From Mycolicibacterium elephantis DSM 44368 (GTDB taxonomy: Bacteria > Actinomycetota > Actinomycetes > Mycobacteriales > Mycobacteriaceae), in assembly GCF_004014805.1 (NCBI RefSeq), contig NZ_ATDN01000015.1, positions 57,385-121,384 of the forward strand: a stretch of 64,000 nt of DNA. The letters run 5' to 3'. Positions 48,350 to 56,416 of this stretch are shown piece after piece. Position numbers and translations under genes: made by a program. Each line of letters opens with the position of its first letter. The first letter of the stretch is position 1. The notes beneath the pieces are model-generated. The model saw only the letters and a list, made by a program, of their open reading frames with translations, did not search any database and was not told the DNA's origin.

Positions 48350-50243
48350 CCGCGCGGTTGCGTTCGGCGACGGTGCGCAACACCACCTTGACCAGCCACC
48401 GGTCGTAGCTGAGGAATCCGTTCACCTCGTTCTCGACGTCGGTGGTCTGGGTGTAGATCGCCCCCGACAGCCCGCCCCTGCGCACGATCTCTTCGAGGTC
48501 GCGGCTCACCTCGACGTAGCGCTCGGTCAGCCGGGCCTGGCTGTCGGTCATCTCGTAGGCCTCCGGCCGGCCCGGCCACCGGTTCCCGGCGAGCACCAGC
48601 CCGAGGCCGCCGTACTCACCGTTGACCACGACGCGGTGCTCGGGCGGCGCCGCGGGCGCGGCGAGCTTCCTGGCCTCCTCATGCACCACGGGCCGGCCCG
48701 GCCCGACGTAGGTGTGGTCGTCGTAGACGTCGCCGGCGCGGCTGTCGGGCCGCGATTTGCAACAGTTCACGCCGCTGTTGGCGTTGACCATGCGGGTGGG
48801 GTCCTGCGCCTTCACCTGGTGAGCGATCCGCGCGGTGTCGAACTCGCCCCAGCCCTCGTTGAACGGCACCCAGCCGATGATCGAGGTGACGCTGCGCAGC
48901 TGGTCCACCATCGCGGCGAGCTCTGCCTCGAAGTTCGCCTTGGCCTGCGGGCTGGGCTCCGGCGCCGGGCCGGTCGGCGGGTCGAGCGAGACGTCCAGCG
49001 ACGGCATGTCCTGCCACACCATCAGCCCCAGCTTGTCGGCCCAGTAGTACCAGCGCGCCGGCTCGACCTTGGCGTGCTTGCGGACGAAGTTCATGCCCAA
49101 CGCCTTGGTGCGTTCCAGGTCGAACCGCAACGCGTCGTCGGTGGGCGCGGTGTAGATCCCGTCGGGCCAGTACCCCTGGTCGAGGGGCCCGTGCAGGAAG
49201 GTGATCCTGTCGTTCAACGCGATTCGCGGCCGCCCCCCGGCGTCGGGCACGGTGCCGACGGTGCGCAAGCCGGCGTAGCTGCCGACGTCGTCGGACACCT
49301 TCCCGGACGGCGCGACCAGCCGCACCTTCAGGTCATACAGGTACGGATCATCCGGGCTCCACAACCGCGGCTCCGGCACCGGGACCCGCAGGCTCTGACC
49401 CGCGTCGCCGGACATCCGCGCCACCTCCGCGCCGTCGGCCTCGTACACCACCACCTCGGCGAGCCCGTCGGCGGCGGCCTCCGAGACCCGGGGCGTGACG
49501 GTGAAACCGGTGAGATCCGAAATGATGTCGAGCTTTTCGATGTGCGCGGCGCGCACCGGCTCCATCCACACCGTCTGCCAGATTCCCGAGGCGCCCGTGT
49601 AGAACAGCCCGCCGGGCCGGTTGCGCTGCTTGCCCACCGGAAACGCGTTGGCCTCGTTGCGGTCCTCGACACGCACCGTCAACTCCTGGGCGCCCGACCA
49701 TCGCAGCGCGTCGGTGATGTCCGCGCTGAACGCGGTGTATCCGCCTTCATGGTGGGCGACATGCTGGCCGTTGACCCAGACGGTGGCGATCTGGTCGACG
49801 GCGCCGAAGTGCAGCAGCACGCGCTGACCGCGCCAGGTGCCGGGCACCTCGAAAGTCCTGCGGTACCACATCTGGTCGTCGTGGCGCTCGATGCCCGACA
49901 GCGCCGACTCGGTGGGGTAGGGCACCAGGATCTTCTCGTCGTACTCGTCGGTCCTCGGCGGGGTCGTCGGGGCGTCGGCGCCGGAGCGGCCCGTGTACCC
50001 CCACAGCCCGTTGAGGTTGTGCCAGCGCTCCCGAACCAGCTGTGGGCGTGGGTATTCGGGCAGCGCGTTGTTCGGGCCGACCAGGTGGGTCCACGGCGTG
50101 GCCAACGGGGGACGCTTGCGCTGCCATGCCTCCGCGGCGTGCGCGGGCGCGCTGAGCGTCGCGACGACGGTCAGCAGCGCCGAACTCAGCACCACGAAGC
50201 GGACGAGCCGCAGGCGAAACGGCGACACCACGTTGGCAGACAT
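48300..50243 (-). CDS. Secreted glycoside hydrolase family 2 enzyme
   Basis: A 647-residue exported beta-glycosidase of the GH2 (beta-galactosidase/glucuronidase/mannosidase) clan. A signal peptide is visible (FVVLSSALLTVVATLSAPAHA, cleavage near 29-31). Jelly-roll sugar-binding domain about 60-230 (NGLWGY, PYPTESALSG, WYRRTFEVP, VWVNGQHVAHHEGGYTAFS), immunoglobulin-like domain about 240-330, TIM barrel about 340-600. Acid/base Glu is in WVPFNEGWGEF, nucleophile Glu probably in VVNGEYGGLGL. Specificity is not evident. I know of no counterpart in this position in M. tuberculosis, so it looks like an accessory, saprophytic function. Confidence 0.88.
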   Translation of the reverse strand: MSANVVSPFRLRLVRFVVLSSALLTVVATLSAPAHAAEAWQRKRPPLATPWTHLVGPNNALPEYPRPQLVRERWHNLNGLWGYTGRSGADAPTTPPRTDEYDEKILVPYPTESALSGIERHDDQMWYRRTFEVPGTWRGQRVLLHFGAVDQIATVWVNGQHVAHHEGGYTAFSADITDALRWSGAQELTVRVEDRNEANAFPVGKQRNRPGGLFYTGASGIWQTVWMEPVRAAHIEKLDIISDLTGFTVTPRVSEAAADGLAEVVVYEADGAEVARMSGDAGQSLRVPVPEPRLWSPDDPYLYDLKVRLVAPSGKVSDDVGSYAGLRTVGTVPDAGGRPRIALNDRITFLHGPLDQGYWPDGIYTAPTDDALRFDLERTKALGMNFVRKHAKVEPARWYYWADKLGLMVWQDMPSLDVSLDPPTGPAPEPSPQAKANFEAELAAMVDQLRSVTSIIGWVPFNEGWGEFDTARIAHQVKAQDPTRMVNANSGVNCCKSRPDSRAGDVYDDHTYVGPGRPVVHEEARKLAAPAAPPEHRVVVNGEYGGLGLVLAGNRWPGRPEAYEMTDSQARLTERYVEVSRDLEEIVRRGGLSGAIYTQTTDVENEVNGFLSYDRWLVKVVLRTVAERNRAVIVAGANPGEPPEERR

Positions 50244-50719
50244 GAACTTCCCCACGTTGGGATCCGGCGAAGACCGACGTGGCGGCGCCATGCCCGAAGG
50301 TCCCCCGACCGCCGCGGACGTCGCAGCAAACATACCGGGAAGTCGGCGAGGACGCCACCGGCTTCTGGCGTGCAACTTTTCGCTAAACGGATAGACAAGT
50401 ACGTGATATCCGATGACGCACCGGGCCCACCGGCATCGGGATCGGTTGCGGGCCGGAAGTTGGTTCATTCCAAGGTTGCTGGCACTTCCGGGTGCCGCGG
50501 TGTTCACCTACGACCTTCCGAAACGTCGTGCGGAAACGCAAGCCGCCATGACGCGCGGAGGAGTTGCCAGTGCGCCCGCGATCGCCGAAAACCAGGACAG
50601 GCGGTCATCAGAGCAAATACAGTGTGAGCGTCAATTTCGGTGGCTCGTTTTCAGGCGTGGCGGTCGCCGGAATCGACCGGTTGTGCGGCACACTGAGGTG
50701 GAACCGGTGAGGAGGAAGT
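50244..50719. other. 476-base divergent intergenic region, no gene recognised
   Basis: Lies between the GH2 start and the proline-rich protein start. It holds the divergent promoters and some moderately AT-rich stretches (around 50370-50420 and 50600-50650). Open frames here are short, mutually overlapping and show no recognisable domain or plausible codon pattern. No operator or RNA element could be identified. Confidence 0.5.
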
Positions 50720-51064
50720 GTGCGCAAGGTATTCCTGTGCGCGGCCGCCGCGTTGTTCGTCGGCGGCCTGACGCTGCCCGTCGTGCCCGACGCCGACGCG
50801 ACGGTGTGCGGCTCCGTCGGCGGCCGGTTCGTCGACGTCACCGGCTGCGCCGACCCGCTGTCCTATCTGAACGACGCGCTTCCCCCACCCCCTCCGCCGC
50901 CTCCTCCGCCCCCGCCACCGCCGCCTCCGGGTGAGGAGCCGCCACCTCCGCCGCCTCCTCCGCCACCTCCACCGCCGCCGCCGGCTTATGTGCCGCCGCC
51001 TCCACCGAACGTGAGCGTGTGCGCGAGCGTCGGCAGGCGCGTGAGCATCACCGGGTGCACGTGA
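50720..51064 (+). CDS. Small secreted proline-rich protein with duplicated two-cysteine module
   Basis: A 114-residue exported protein. Signal peptide 1-27 (VFLCAAAALFVGGLTLPVV, then DADA). Module 1 is VCGSVGGRFVDVTGC (Cys30-Cys43). Next come proline runs of 16, 15 and 5 residues, separated by GEE and AYV. Module 2 is VCASVGRRVSITGC (Cys101-Cys113). The two modules are clear copies and could each close a small disulfide loop, held apart by a rigid polyproline rod. Function unknown. GTG 50720 has a GGAGGAA site. The DUF1330 gene starts one base after its stop. Confidence 0.75.
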   Translation: MRKVFLCAAAALFVGGLTLPVVPDADATVCGSVGGRFVDVTGCADPLSYLNDALPPPPPPPPPPPPPPPPGEEPPPPPPPPPPPPPPPAYVPPPPPNVSVCASVGRRVSITGCT

Positions 51065-51065
51065 C

Positions 51066-51446
51066 GTGAGCTCGTCGCTGGAGCCCACCGCGCGCCAGCT
51101 CGAGGAGCTGGCGGCCAGGCCCGCCGACGAGCCGGTCGTAATGATCAATCTGCTGCGGTTCGCCGACGGCGGCCGGGAAAGCTACTTGCGCTATGTGCGC
51201 GAGACCGGTCCGCACCTGCAACGAGTCGGCGGCACCGTGCGCTATGCCGGTACCGCGCCCGCACAGGTCATCGGCGACGGTGCGAAGCCGTGGTGGGACG
51301 CGATACTCGTCGTCGAATATCCGTCGCCCGCGGCGTTTCTCGACATGGTGACCGACGAGGATTACCTCAAGATCCACGAGCACCGGGTGAACGCGCTCGA
51401 GCGCGGCGATCTGATCGCCACGTCGACGTGGACCATGGCCGACTAG
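51066..51446 (+). CDS. DUF1330 family protein
   Basis: A 126-residue ferredoxin-like-fold (dimeric alpha-beta barrel) protein of DUF1330. Motifs: EPVVMINLLRFADGGRESYLRYV, AGTAPAQVIGDGAKPWWDAILVVEYPS in pattern, FLDMVTDEDYLKIHEHRVNAL. The enzymatic role is not established for the family; structural relatives bind small ligands or haem. GTG 51066 starts immediately after the proline-rich gene, so the two are co-transcribed, and the SDR gene follows. Confidence 0.82.
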   Translation: MSSSLEPTARQLEELAARPADEPVVMINLLRFADGGRESYLRYVRETGPHLQRVGGTVRYAGTAPAQVIGDGAKPWWDAILVVEYPSPAAFLDMVTDEDYLKIHEHRVNALERGDLIATSTWTMAD

Positions 51447-51480
51447 CGACGGCCTGATCGCGGTCTGCTTGACTGACCGC

Positions 51481-52251
51481 GTGGACCGCACTTCGTTTGA
51501 CCGTCTGTTCGACATGACGGACCGCACCGTGATCGTCACCGGCGGCACCAGGGGCATCGGGCTCGCACTGGCCGAGGGCTTCGTCCTCGCAGGCGCCCGC
51601 GTCGTGGTGGCCAGCCGCAAACCCGACGCCTGCGAGCAGGCCGCGCAACACCTGCGCGACCTCGGCGGCCAGGCCATCGGGGTGCCGACCCATCTCGGCG
51701 ACCTCGATTCCCTCGACGCGCTGGTGCAGCGCACGGTGGATGAGTTCGGTGGGATCGACGTCGTGGTCAACAACGCCGCCAACGCGCTGGCCCAACCGCT
51801 GGGCCAGATCACGCCGGACGCGTTCGCCAAGTCCCACGAGGTCAACCTGCGTGGCCCGGTGTTCCTCGTGCAGTCGGCGTTGCCACATCTGAAGACCAGC
51901 GCCCACGCCGCGGTGATCAATATGGTCTCGGTCGGCGCGTTCACCTTCGCGCCCGCGTTGTCCATCTACGCCGCGGCCAAGGCGGCGCTGATGTCGTTCA
52001 CCCGGTCGATGGCGGCGGAGTTCGTGCAGTTCGGTATCCGGGTCAACGCCATCGCCCCGGGTCCGGTGGACACCGACATGATGCGGAAGAACCCGCAACA
52101 GGCCATTGACTACATGGTCGGCGGCACGTTGATGAAGCGCCTGGCCACGCCGGATGAAATGGTCGGCGCCGCACTGTTGTTGGCCTCCGACGCCGGCAGC
52201 TACATCACCGGACAGGTGATCATTGTCGACGGCGGCGGAACGCCTCGCTGA
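51481..52251 (+). CDS. Short-chain dehydrogenase/reductase
   Basis: A 256-residue classical SDR. NAD(P) motif TGGTRGIGLALAEGF, the NNAAN segment (NNAG equivalent), and the Ser-Tyr-Lys centre MVSVGAFTFAPALSIYAAAKAAL (Tyr-x3-Lys). The C-terminal part ends NAIAPGPVDTDMM and YITGQVIIVDGGGTPR. The substrate is unknown. GTG 51481 is chosen; TTG 51469 would add four residues. The arylsulfatase converges on it with a 7-base gap. Confidence 0.9.
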   Translation: MDRTSFDRLFDMTDRTVIVTGGTRGIGLALAEGFVLAGARVVVASRKPDACEQAAQHLRDLGGQAIGVPTHLGDLDSLDALVQRTVDEFGGIDVVVNNAANALAQPLGQITPDAFAKSHEVNLRGPVFLVQSALPHLKTSAHAAVINMVSVGAFTFAPALSIYAAAKAALMSFTRSMAAEFVQFGIRVNAIAPGPVDTDMMRKNPQQAIDYMVGGTLMKRLATPDEMVGAALLLASDAGSYITGQVIIVDGGGTPR

Positions 52252-52258
52252 GAGTTGG

Positions 52259-54622
52259 CTATTGGCGCGCCATTGCGACGCGGAGCGCGTCCTCGGGCGC
52301 TACTTTGTGGTCCTCGGTTTCCGCAGCCTCCGCGATGGCCAGCTGCACGCCCTTGACGCGACCGTTGAACGCGTTCCGTCCTGGCGAATAGTCGGGTGAC
52401 ACCGACGAGCCGCCGTCCAAGCCGACATCGCACCCGTCGTCAGCAGAGAAGATGATGGGCAGTGTTGCCTCGACTGTGCCCTGACCCACCTCCTCGCCAT
52501 CGACAAACAGCGTTACCTCGCCGCCCTTTCCCAGGCCACCTCCGGCGTAGTTGAACTCCATGCGGACTTGATGCGCGCCTGGAGGAACTGCGTTGGCCGA
52601 CTCAGCGAAGAAGTGCTTGATCCCACCCAGGTTGTAGCAGTACTTCAATTTGCCGTCCTTGGCGTAAAGGCTCCAGCCGCCAATGTTGGCTCCCTGGGCG
52701 ATGATTACGCCTTCTGCGCCGCCGTCGGGCACCTCGATCTCAGCGGTCACCGAGTGTGACTTGTTCTTCAAATTGAGCACGCAGTTCTCCGACAGATGGC
52801 CCATTCCGGGGAAAAGTAGCTCTGTGTTGCCCTTGATCAGCACCGGTCGACCGGCCAAATCGGAATTCATCCGGCTTGCCGTGTCGTCATCCAGCGGCAA
52901 CACGTTGTAGCGGGTGGCCTCGATGAGCCACAGCCGCTGCAGCTCGTGCAGCTTCTCCGGCATCTCCTTCGAGAGATCCGTGGCCTGAGTCCAGTCCTTG
53001 CTGGTGTCATACAGCTCCCACACGTCGTCGTCAAACGCCGGTTTCTGCCGCCCAACCAACTGCCAGGGCGTGCCATGCTTAGTCACCGCCGTCCACCCCT
53101 TGTGGTAAATGCCGCGGTTTCCAAGCATCTCGAAATACTGGGTCTCGTGCCGGTCGGGGGCTTGGCCGTCATCGAAGGAATACACCATGCTGACCCCTTC
53201 GAGGGGATGCTGCTGCACCCCGTTGACGAACAGCGGCTCCGGCAGCCCCGCCGCCTCCAAGATCGTTGGCGCTACATCGATGACGTGATGAAACTGCCAA
53301 CGCATCTCGGCCTTGCTGTTGATTCGTTTAGGCCAGTGGACGATCGTGCCGTTACGCGTGCCGCCCCAATGCGATGCAACCTGCTTGGTCCATTGGTAAG
53401 GAGTGTCCATCGCATGCGCCCATCCCACCGCATAGTGGTTGTAGGACTCCGGCCCGCCGAATTTGTCAATCCGCTCGCGCATGAACTCCGGTGTTTCGAT
53501 TTCCTCCATACCGTTGAAGGGCAACATCTCGTTGAATGTGCCATGCAGAGTGCCCTCGGCAGAGGCGCCGTTGTCACCGATGATGTAGTAGACCAGCGTG
53601 TCCTCTAGAACGCCCAGTCGCTCCAGCGTGTCGAGGAGCCTGCCGACGTGATGATCGGTGTATTCGAGATAACCGGCATAAACCTCCATCTGGCGCCGCA
53701 ACACCGGTTTGAGATCGTCCGGCATGTCGTCCCATGCTGGAATTTCGGCATGCCGGGCGGTGAGCTGACTTTCCGGCGGGATGACACCGAGTTTCTTCTG
53801 GCGGGCGAACGTCTGCTCGCGAAGGTCATCCCAGCCCCCGTCGAACTTGCCCGCGTACCTGTCGGCCCACTCCTTCGGCACGTGGTGTGGCGCATGGGTG
53901 GCGCCTGGAGCGAAGTAAACGAAGAACGGCTTGTCGGGCGCGAGGGCTTTCTGCTGACCGATCCAGCCGATCGCCTTATCGGTCATGTCCTGCATGAAGT
54001 GGTAGCCCTCTTCAGGGGTGCGGTTCACCTCGACCGGCGTTGTGCCTTCATAAAGGCTTGGATACCACTGGTTGGCCTCACCGCCGATGAACCCGTAGAA
54101 GTACTCGAAGCCGCCGCCGGCGCTGGGCCAGGAGTCAAACGGGCCCACCGGGCCGGTCTCCCATACCGGCACCTCGTGACACTTGCCGAACTGTGCCGTG
54201 TTGTACCCGTTGAGTTTCAGCGTTCGGGCGATCGGCGACATCGTGTTGGGCAGCACGGAGCTGTAACCTGGTGCGCCGGTGGCGATCTCGGTGATTCCGC
54301 CCATACCGGCCGAGTGATGGTTCCGACCGGTCAGCAGCGCCTGCCGTGTTGGCGAACACAGCGCCGTGGTGTGAAACCTGTTGTAGCGCAGGCCACCAGC
54401 CGCCAGGCGCTCAGCGACCGGCGTCTGGCATGGGCCGCCGAAGGCACTCGCCGCGCCGAACCCCACATCATCGAGCAAGATCAGCAGCACGTTCGGCGCG
54501 CCGTCAGGGGGGCGTACCTGTTCGATCGGCGGGTAAGTGCTGTCGGGGTCCTTCGCGTCGTAGGTGATCAACCCGGTACGGGGTGCACTGGGAATCGGCA
54601 GATGCGTCCTTGACTCCTGCAT
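52259..54622 (-). CDS. Arylsulfatase (formylglycine-dependent sulfatase)
   Basis: A 787-residue type I sulfatase related to the AtsA/AtsD group of mycobacteria. Cysteine 89 in CSPTRQALLTGR is the residue converted to formylglycine. Metal ligands appear in NVLLILLDDVGFG (Asp-Asp) and YIIGDNGASAEG (Asp-Asn), and further residues in GATHAPHHVPKEW and HWGGTRNG. A C-terminal beta-sandwich-like region spans about 610-760 (SVTAEIEVPDGGAEGVIIAQG, WSLYAKDGKLKYCYNL). No signal peptide. ATG 54622 follows AGAGGAG. The gene is visibly less GC-rich than its neighbours, with frequent A/T third positions, suggesting transfer. Confidence 0.92.
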   Translation of the reverse strand: MQESRTHLPIPSAPRTGLITYDAKDPDSTYPPIEQVRPPDGAPNVLLILLDDVGFGAASAFGGPCQTPVAERLAAGGLRYNRFHTTALCSPTRQALLTGRNHHSAGMGGITEIATGAPGYSSVLPNTMSPIARTLKLNGYNTAQFGKCHEVPVWETGPVGPFDSWPSAGGGFEYFYGFIGGEANQWYPSLYEGTTPVEVNRTPEEGYHFMQDMTDKAIGWIGQQKALAPDKPFFVYFAPGATHAPHHVPKEWADRYAGKFDGGWDDLREQTFARQKKLGVIPPESQLTARHAEIPAWDDMPDDLKPVLRRQMEVYAGYLEYTDHHVGRLLDTLERLGVLEDTLVYYIIGDNGASAEGTLHGTFNEMLPFNGMEEIETPEFMRERIDKFGGPESYNHYAVGWAHAMDTPYQWTKQVASHWGGTRNGTIVHWPKRINSKAEMRWQFHHVIDVAPTILEAAGLPEPLFVNGVQQHPLEGVSMVYSFDDGQAPDRHETQYFEMLGNRGIYHKGWTAVTKHGTPWQLVGRQKPAFDDDVWELYDTSKDWTQATDLSKEMPEKLHELQRLWLIEATRYNVLPLDDDTASRMNSDLAGRPVLIKGNTELLFPGMGHLSENCVLNLKNKSHSVTAEIEVPDGGAEGVIIAQGANIGGWSLYAKDGKLKYCYNLGGIKHFFAESANAVPPGAHQVRMEFNYAGGGLGKGGEVTLFVDGEEVGQGTVEATLPIIFSADDGCDVGLDGGSSVSPDYSPGRNAFNGRVKGVQLAIAEAAETEDHKVAPEDALRVAMARQ

Positions 54623-54882
54623 GGCTCCTCTTTCGATTCGCGCGTCACACCGCTGCGGCACTGCGACCTGGCTTTCAATCAGTGCAGACCCGGCGTCCAC
54701 ATCCGGCAGGATGACTCTAAGACCCGTCGATCGCCTGGGGGAGCAATAGCGGGGAACATGCCGCCGCCCGATTGCGAAAAGTGTTAGGCGCTCCAGCTAG
54801 GGTGCCCGTGCGATGTCAGTCGCGCATGTTGGCGAACGGGCACACTGCGCGCGAAGACATCGGCACCGAAGTGCCGTTCTGG

Positions 54883-55647
54883 TCATCTCTTGGCGAAGCT
54901 CACATCCCCACTGGTCGACGACAGGATCTGGCTGCGATTCTCCAGATGCAGCGCCGCCTCCAGGCTGGTGGCTTCGAGGTTGGCCCACAGCACCTGTTTG
55001 GTCGACTCCACACCGAACTTGCCGTACCCACAGAGCGTTTCGGCGATGGACATCGCGGTGTCGAGCACCTCATCGTCGGCGGTGACCCGCGAGACCATCC
55101 CGAGCCGCAGGGCCTCGTCGGCGTCGACGGCGCGCGCGGTGAGGATCAGGTCGAACGCCGGGCCCGCCCCGACGATCCGCGGCAGCGTGTAGCTGACCCC
55201 GATGTCGCAGCCACCGAGACCGAGCTTGATGAACTGGGTGCAGAACCGCGCCGACTGCGCGGCGATCCGGATGTCGCAGGCCAGCGCGATGCCCATGCCG
55301 CCGCCGTAGGCGACGCCGTTGACCGCGGCGATCACCGGTTGCCGCAGCCGGTGCAGCCGGGCGGTCAGGTCGGCGATGCGTTCCTGCCAGCGCATGCCCG
55401 ATCGGGGGAACTCGACGCCGCCTTTCGCCTTCTCGGGGCTCGGATCGGTCAGGTCGAGTCCGGAGCAGAAGCCCCGCCCGGCGCCGGTGAGCACGACAAC
55501 GCGGCACTCGTTGTCGGCGTTGAGTTCGGCGAGGCCGGCGTGCAGGTCCTCGACGAGGTCGTAGTTGAGCGCGTTGAGCTTCTCCGGGCGGTTCAGCGTC
55601 AGCACGGCGATCTCGGGGCGCGGACGGGTCAGTTCCAGGTGCGGCAT
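54883..55647 (-). CDS. Enoyl-CoA hydratase/isomerase family protein
   Basis: A 254-residue crotonase-fold protein. The CoA-binding/oxyanion parts are RPEKLNALNYDLVEDL and VLTGAGRGFCSGLDLTDP. The second oxyanion segment is NGVAYGGGMGIALACDIRIAA. The first general glutamate is not conserved as such; the region GLGGCDIGVSYTLPRIVG is typical of many mycobacterial EchA paralogues, so the reaction (hydratase, isomerase or other) is open. ATG 55647 has TAGCGT seven bases upstream. The convergence of TetR and desaturase genes nearby suggests lipid metabolism. Confidence 0.88.
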   Translation of the reverse strand: MPHLELTRPRPEIAVLTLNRPEKLNALNYDLVEDLHAGLAELNADNECRVVVLTGAGRGFCSGLDLTDPSPEKAKGGVEFPRSGMRWQERIADLTARLHRLRQPVIAAVNGVAYGGGMGIALACDIRIAAQSARFCTQFIKLGLGGCDIGVSYTLPRIVGAGPAFDLILTARAVDADEALRLGMVSRVTADDEVLDTAMSIAETLCGYGKFGVESTKQVLWANLEATSLEAALHLENRSQILSSTSGDVSFAKR

Positions 55648-55654
55648 GCGCCAC

Positions 55655-55660
55655 ACGCTA
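55655..55660 (-). promoter_or_regulatory. -10 hexamer TAGCGT of leaderless enoyl-CoA hydratase gene
   Basis: On the minus strand TAGCGT, seven bases, then ATG 55647. The hexamer overlaps the stop region of the upstream TetR gene (stop at 55658). Confidence 0.5.
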
Positions 55661-56347
55661 ACCCTCGCTGCGCCACCCCGTGACGCCGACCACGATCATT
55701 CGCAGCTGTTTGACCGCGATGCGCCGGATCTCCTCTTGGGCGCGTGGATCGTGTGCGTCCTCGATGGCCTCGGCGATCGAGATCATCGCGTTGACGAACA
55801 ACGTGGCGAGGATGTTGAGGTCCTCGCTGCTCCACGTGTTGAGTCCGGGAAACCGGGCGAGGTCGATCGCCAGTTCCGATGTGATCAGCCGGATCTCGGT
55901 GCGGATCGCGTAGCGCAGCACGGTGAGCCCGCTGGAGCGCTCGCGTCCGATGAAGCGCCAGTGCTCGCGGCGTTCGTTCACGCCGTCGATGAGGATGTCC
56001 ACCGAGGACTCGATGACCCGGTTCGGGTCGAGCTTGCCGGCGCGTGCCCCACGCAGCATGTCGCGAAGCGCGCGGAACGACTCGTCGATGAGCACCAGGC
56101 CCAGCGCCTCCATCGACTCGAAGTGCCGATAGAACGCGGCCGGCACGATGCCGGCCTCCCTGGTGACCTCGCGCAGGCTCAGCGCCGCGAAGCTGCGGTC
56201 CTCCAGCAACCGCAGCGCGGCCGTGATGATTGCCCGCCGGGTGGCCTCCTTGCGTTCCTCCCTGGACAGGGTGTCCCGAGAACGCGACTTGGCCTTGCTC
56301 GACCTGCTTGAACGGCCCGTTCGTGAACTAGGCGTACGACTGTTCAC
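55658..56347 (-). CDS. TetR-family repressor of the desaturase operon (probable)
   Basis: A 229-residue TetR protein. A basic, Ser/Arg-rich N-terminus (GRSSRSSKAKSRSRD) precedes the DNA-binding domain (about 45-95): EATRRAIITAALRLLEDRSF, then ALSLREVTREAGIVPAAFYRHF. The PAAFYRHF recognition helix is shared with regulators of fatty-acid desaturation such as DesT-like proteins. GTG 56347 is supported by TACGTT seven bases upstream. It is divergent from the ferredoxin reductase-desaturase pair, and a GTTCAC/GTGAAC-type operator covers its start, so it likely represses itself and that operon in response to acyl-CoA. Confidence 0.87.
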   Translation of the reverse strand: MNSRTPSSRTGRSSRSSKAKSRSRDTLSREERKEATRRAIITAALRLLEDRSFAALSLREVTREAGIVPAAFYRHFESMEALGLVLIDESFRALRDMLRGARAGKLDPNRVIESSVDILIDGVNERREHWRFIGRERSSGLTVLRYAIRTEIRLITSELAIDLARFPGLNTWSSEDLNILATLFVNAMISIAEAIEDAHDPRAQEEIRRIAVKQLRMIVVGVTGWRSEG

Positions 56348-56355
56348 TCTGTGAA
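56343..56355. promoter_or_regulatory. Candidate TetR operator TTCAC-TCT-GTGAA
   Basis: A perfect inverted repeat covers the TetR start codon and reaches the first base of its -10 hexamer. Further half-sites of the same sequence occur at 56323-56328 (GTGAAC) and 56419-56424 (GTTCAC), the last inside the first codons of the divergent reductase gene. Confidence 0.6.
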
Positions 56356-56360
56356 ACGTA
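56355..56360 (-). promoter_or_regulatory. -10 hexamer TACGTT of leaderless TetR gene
   Basis: On the minus strand TACGTT, seven bases, then GTG 56347. Confidence 0.45.
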
Positions 56361-56380
56361 CCACAAGCTGGGGCGATCTC

Positions 56381-56410
56381 TTGACCGATGACCGTAGTAG
56401 CGCACACGGT
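56381..56410 (+). promoter_or_regulatory. Candidate promoter of the reductase-desaturase operon
   Basis: TTGACC (56381-56386) is a near-perfect -35. CACGGT (56405-56410) lies 18 bases later, and ATG 56417 is six bases after that. Confidence 0.5.
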
Positions 56411-56416
56411 ATACAT

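Noticed and set aside
50413..50934. 173-codon frame in the GH2/proline-rich intergenic region
   Set aside because: Arg-rich, overlaps the proline-rich gene in another frame and lacks any recognisable domain or ribosome site.
50881..51010. Proline-rich repeats as a possible CRISPR or PE/PPE gene
   Set aside because: The repeat is simple CCN codon repetition without spacers, and the protein lacks PE or PPE N-terminal motifs.
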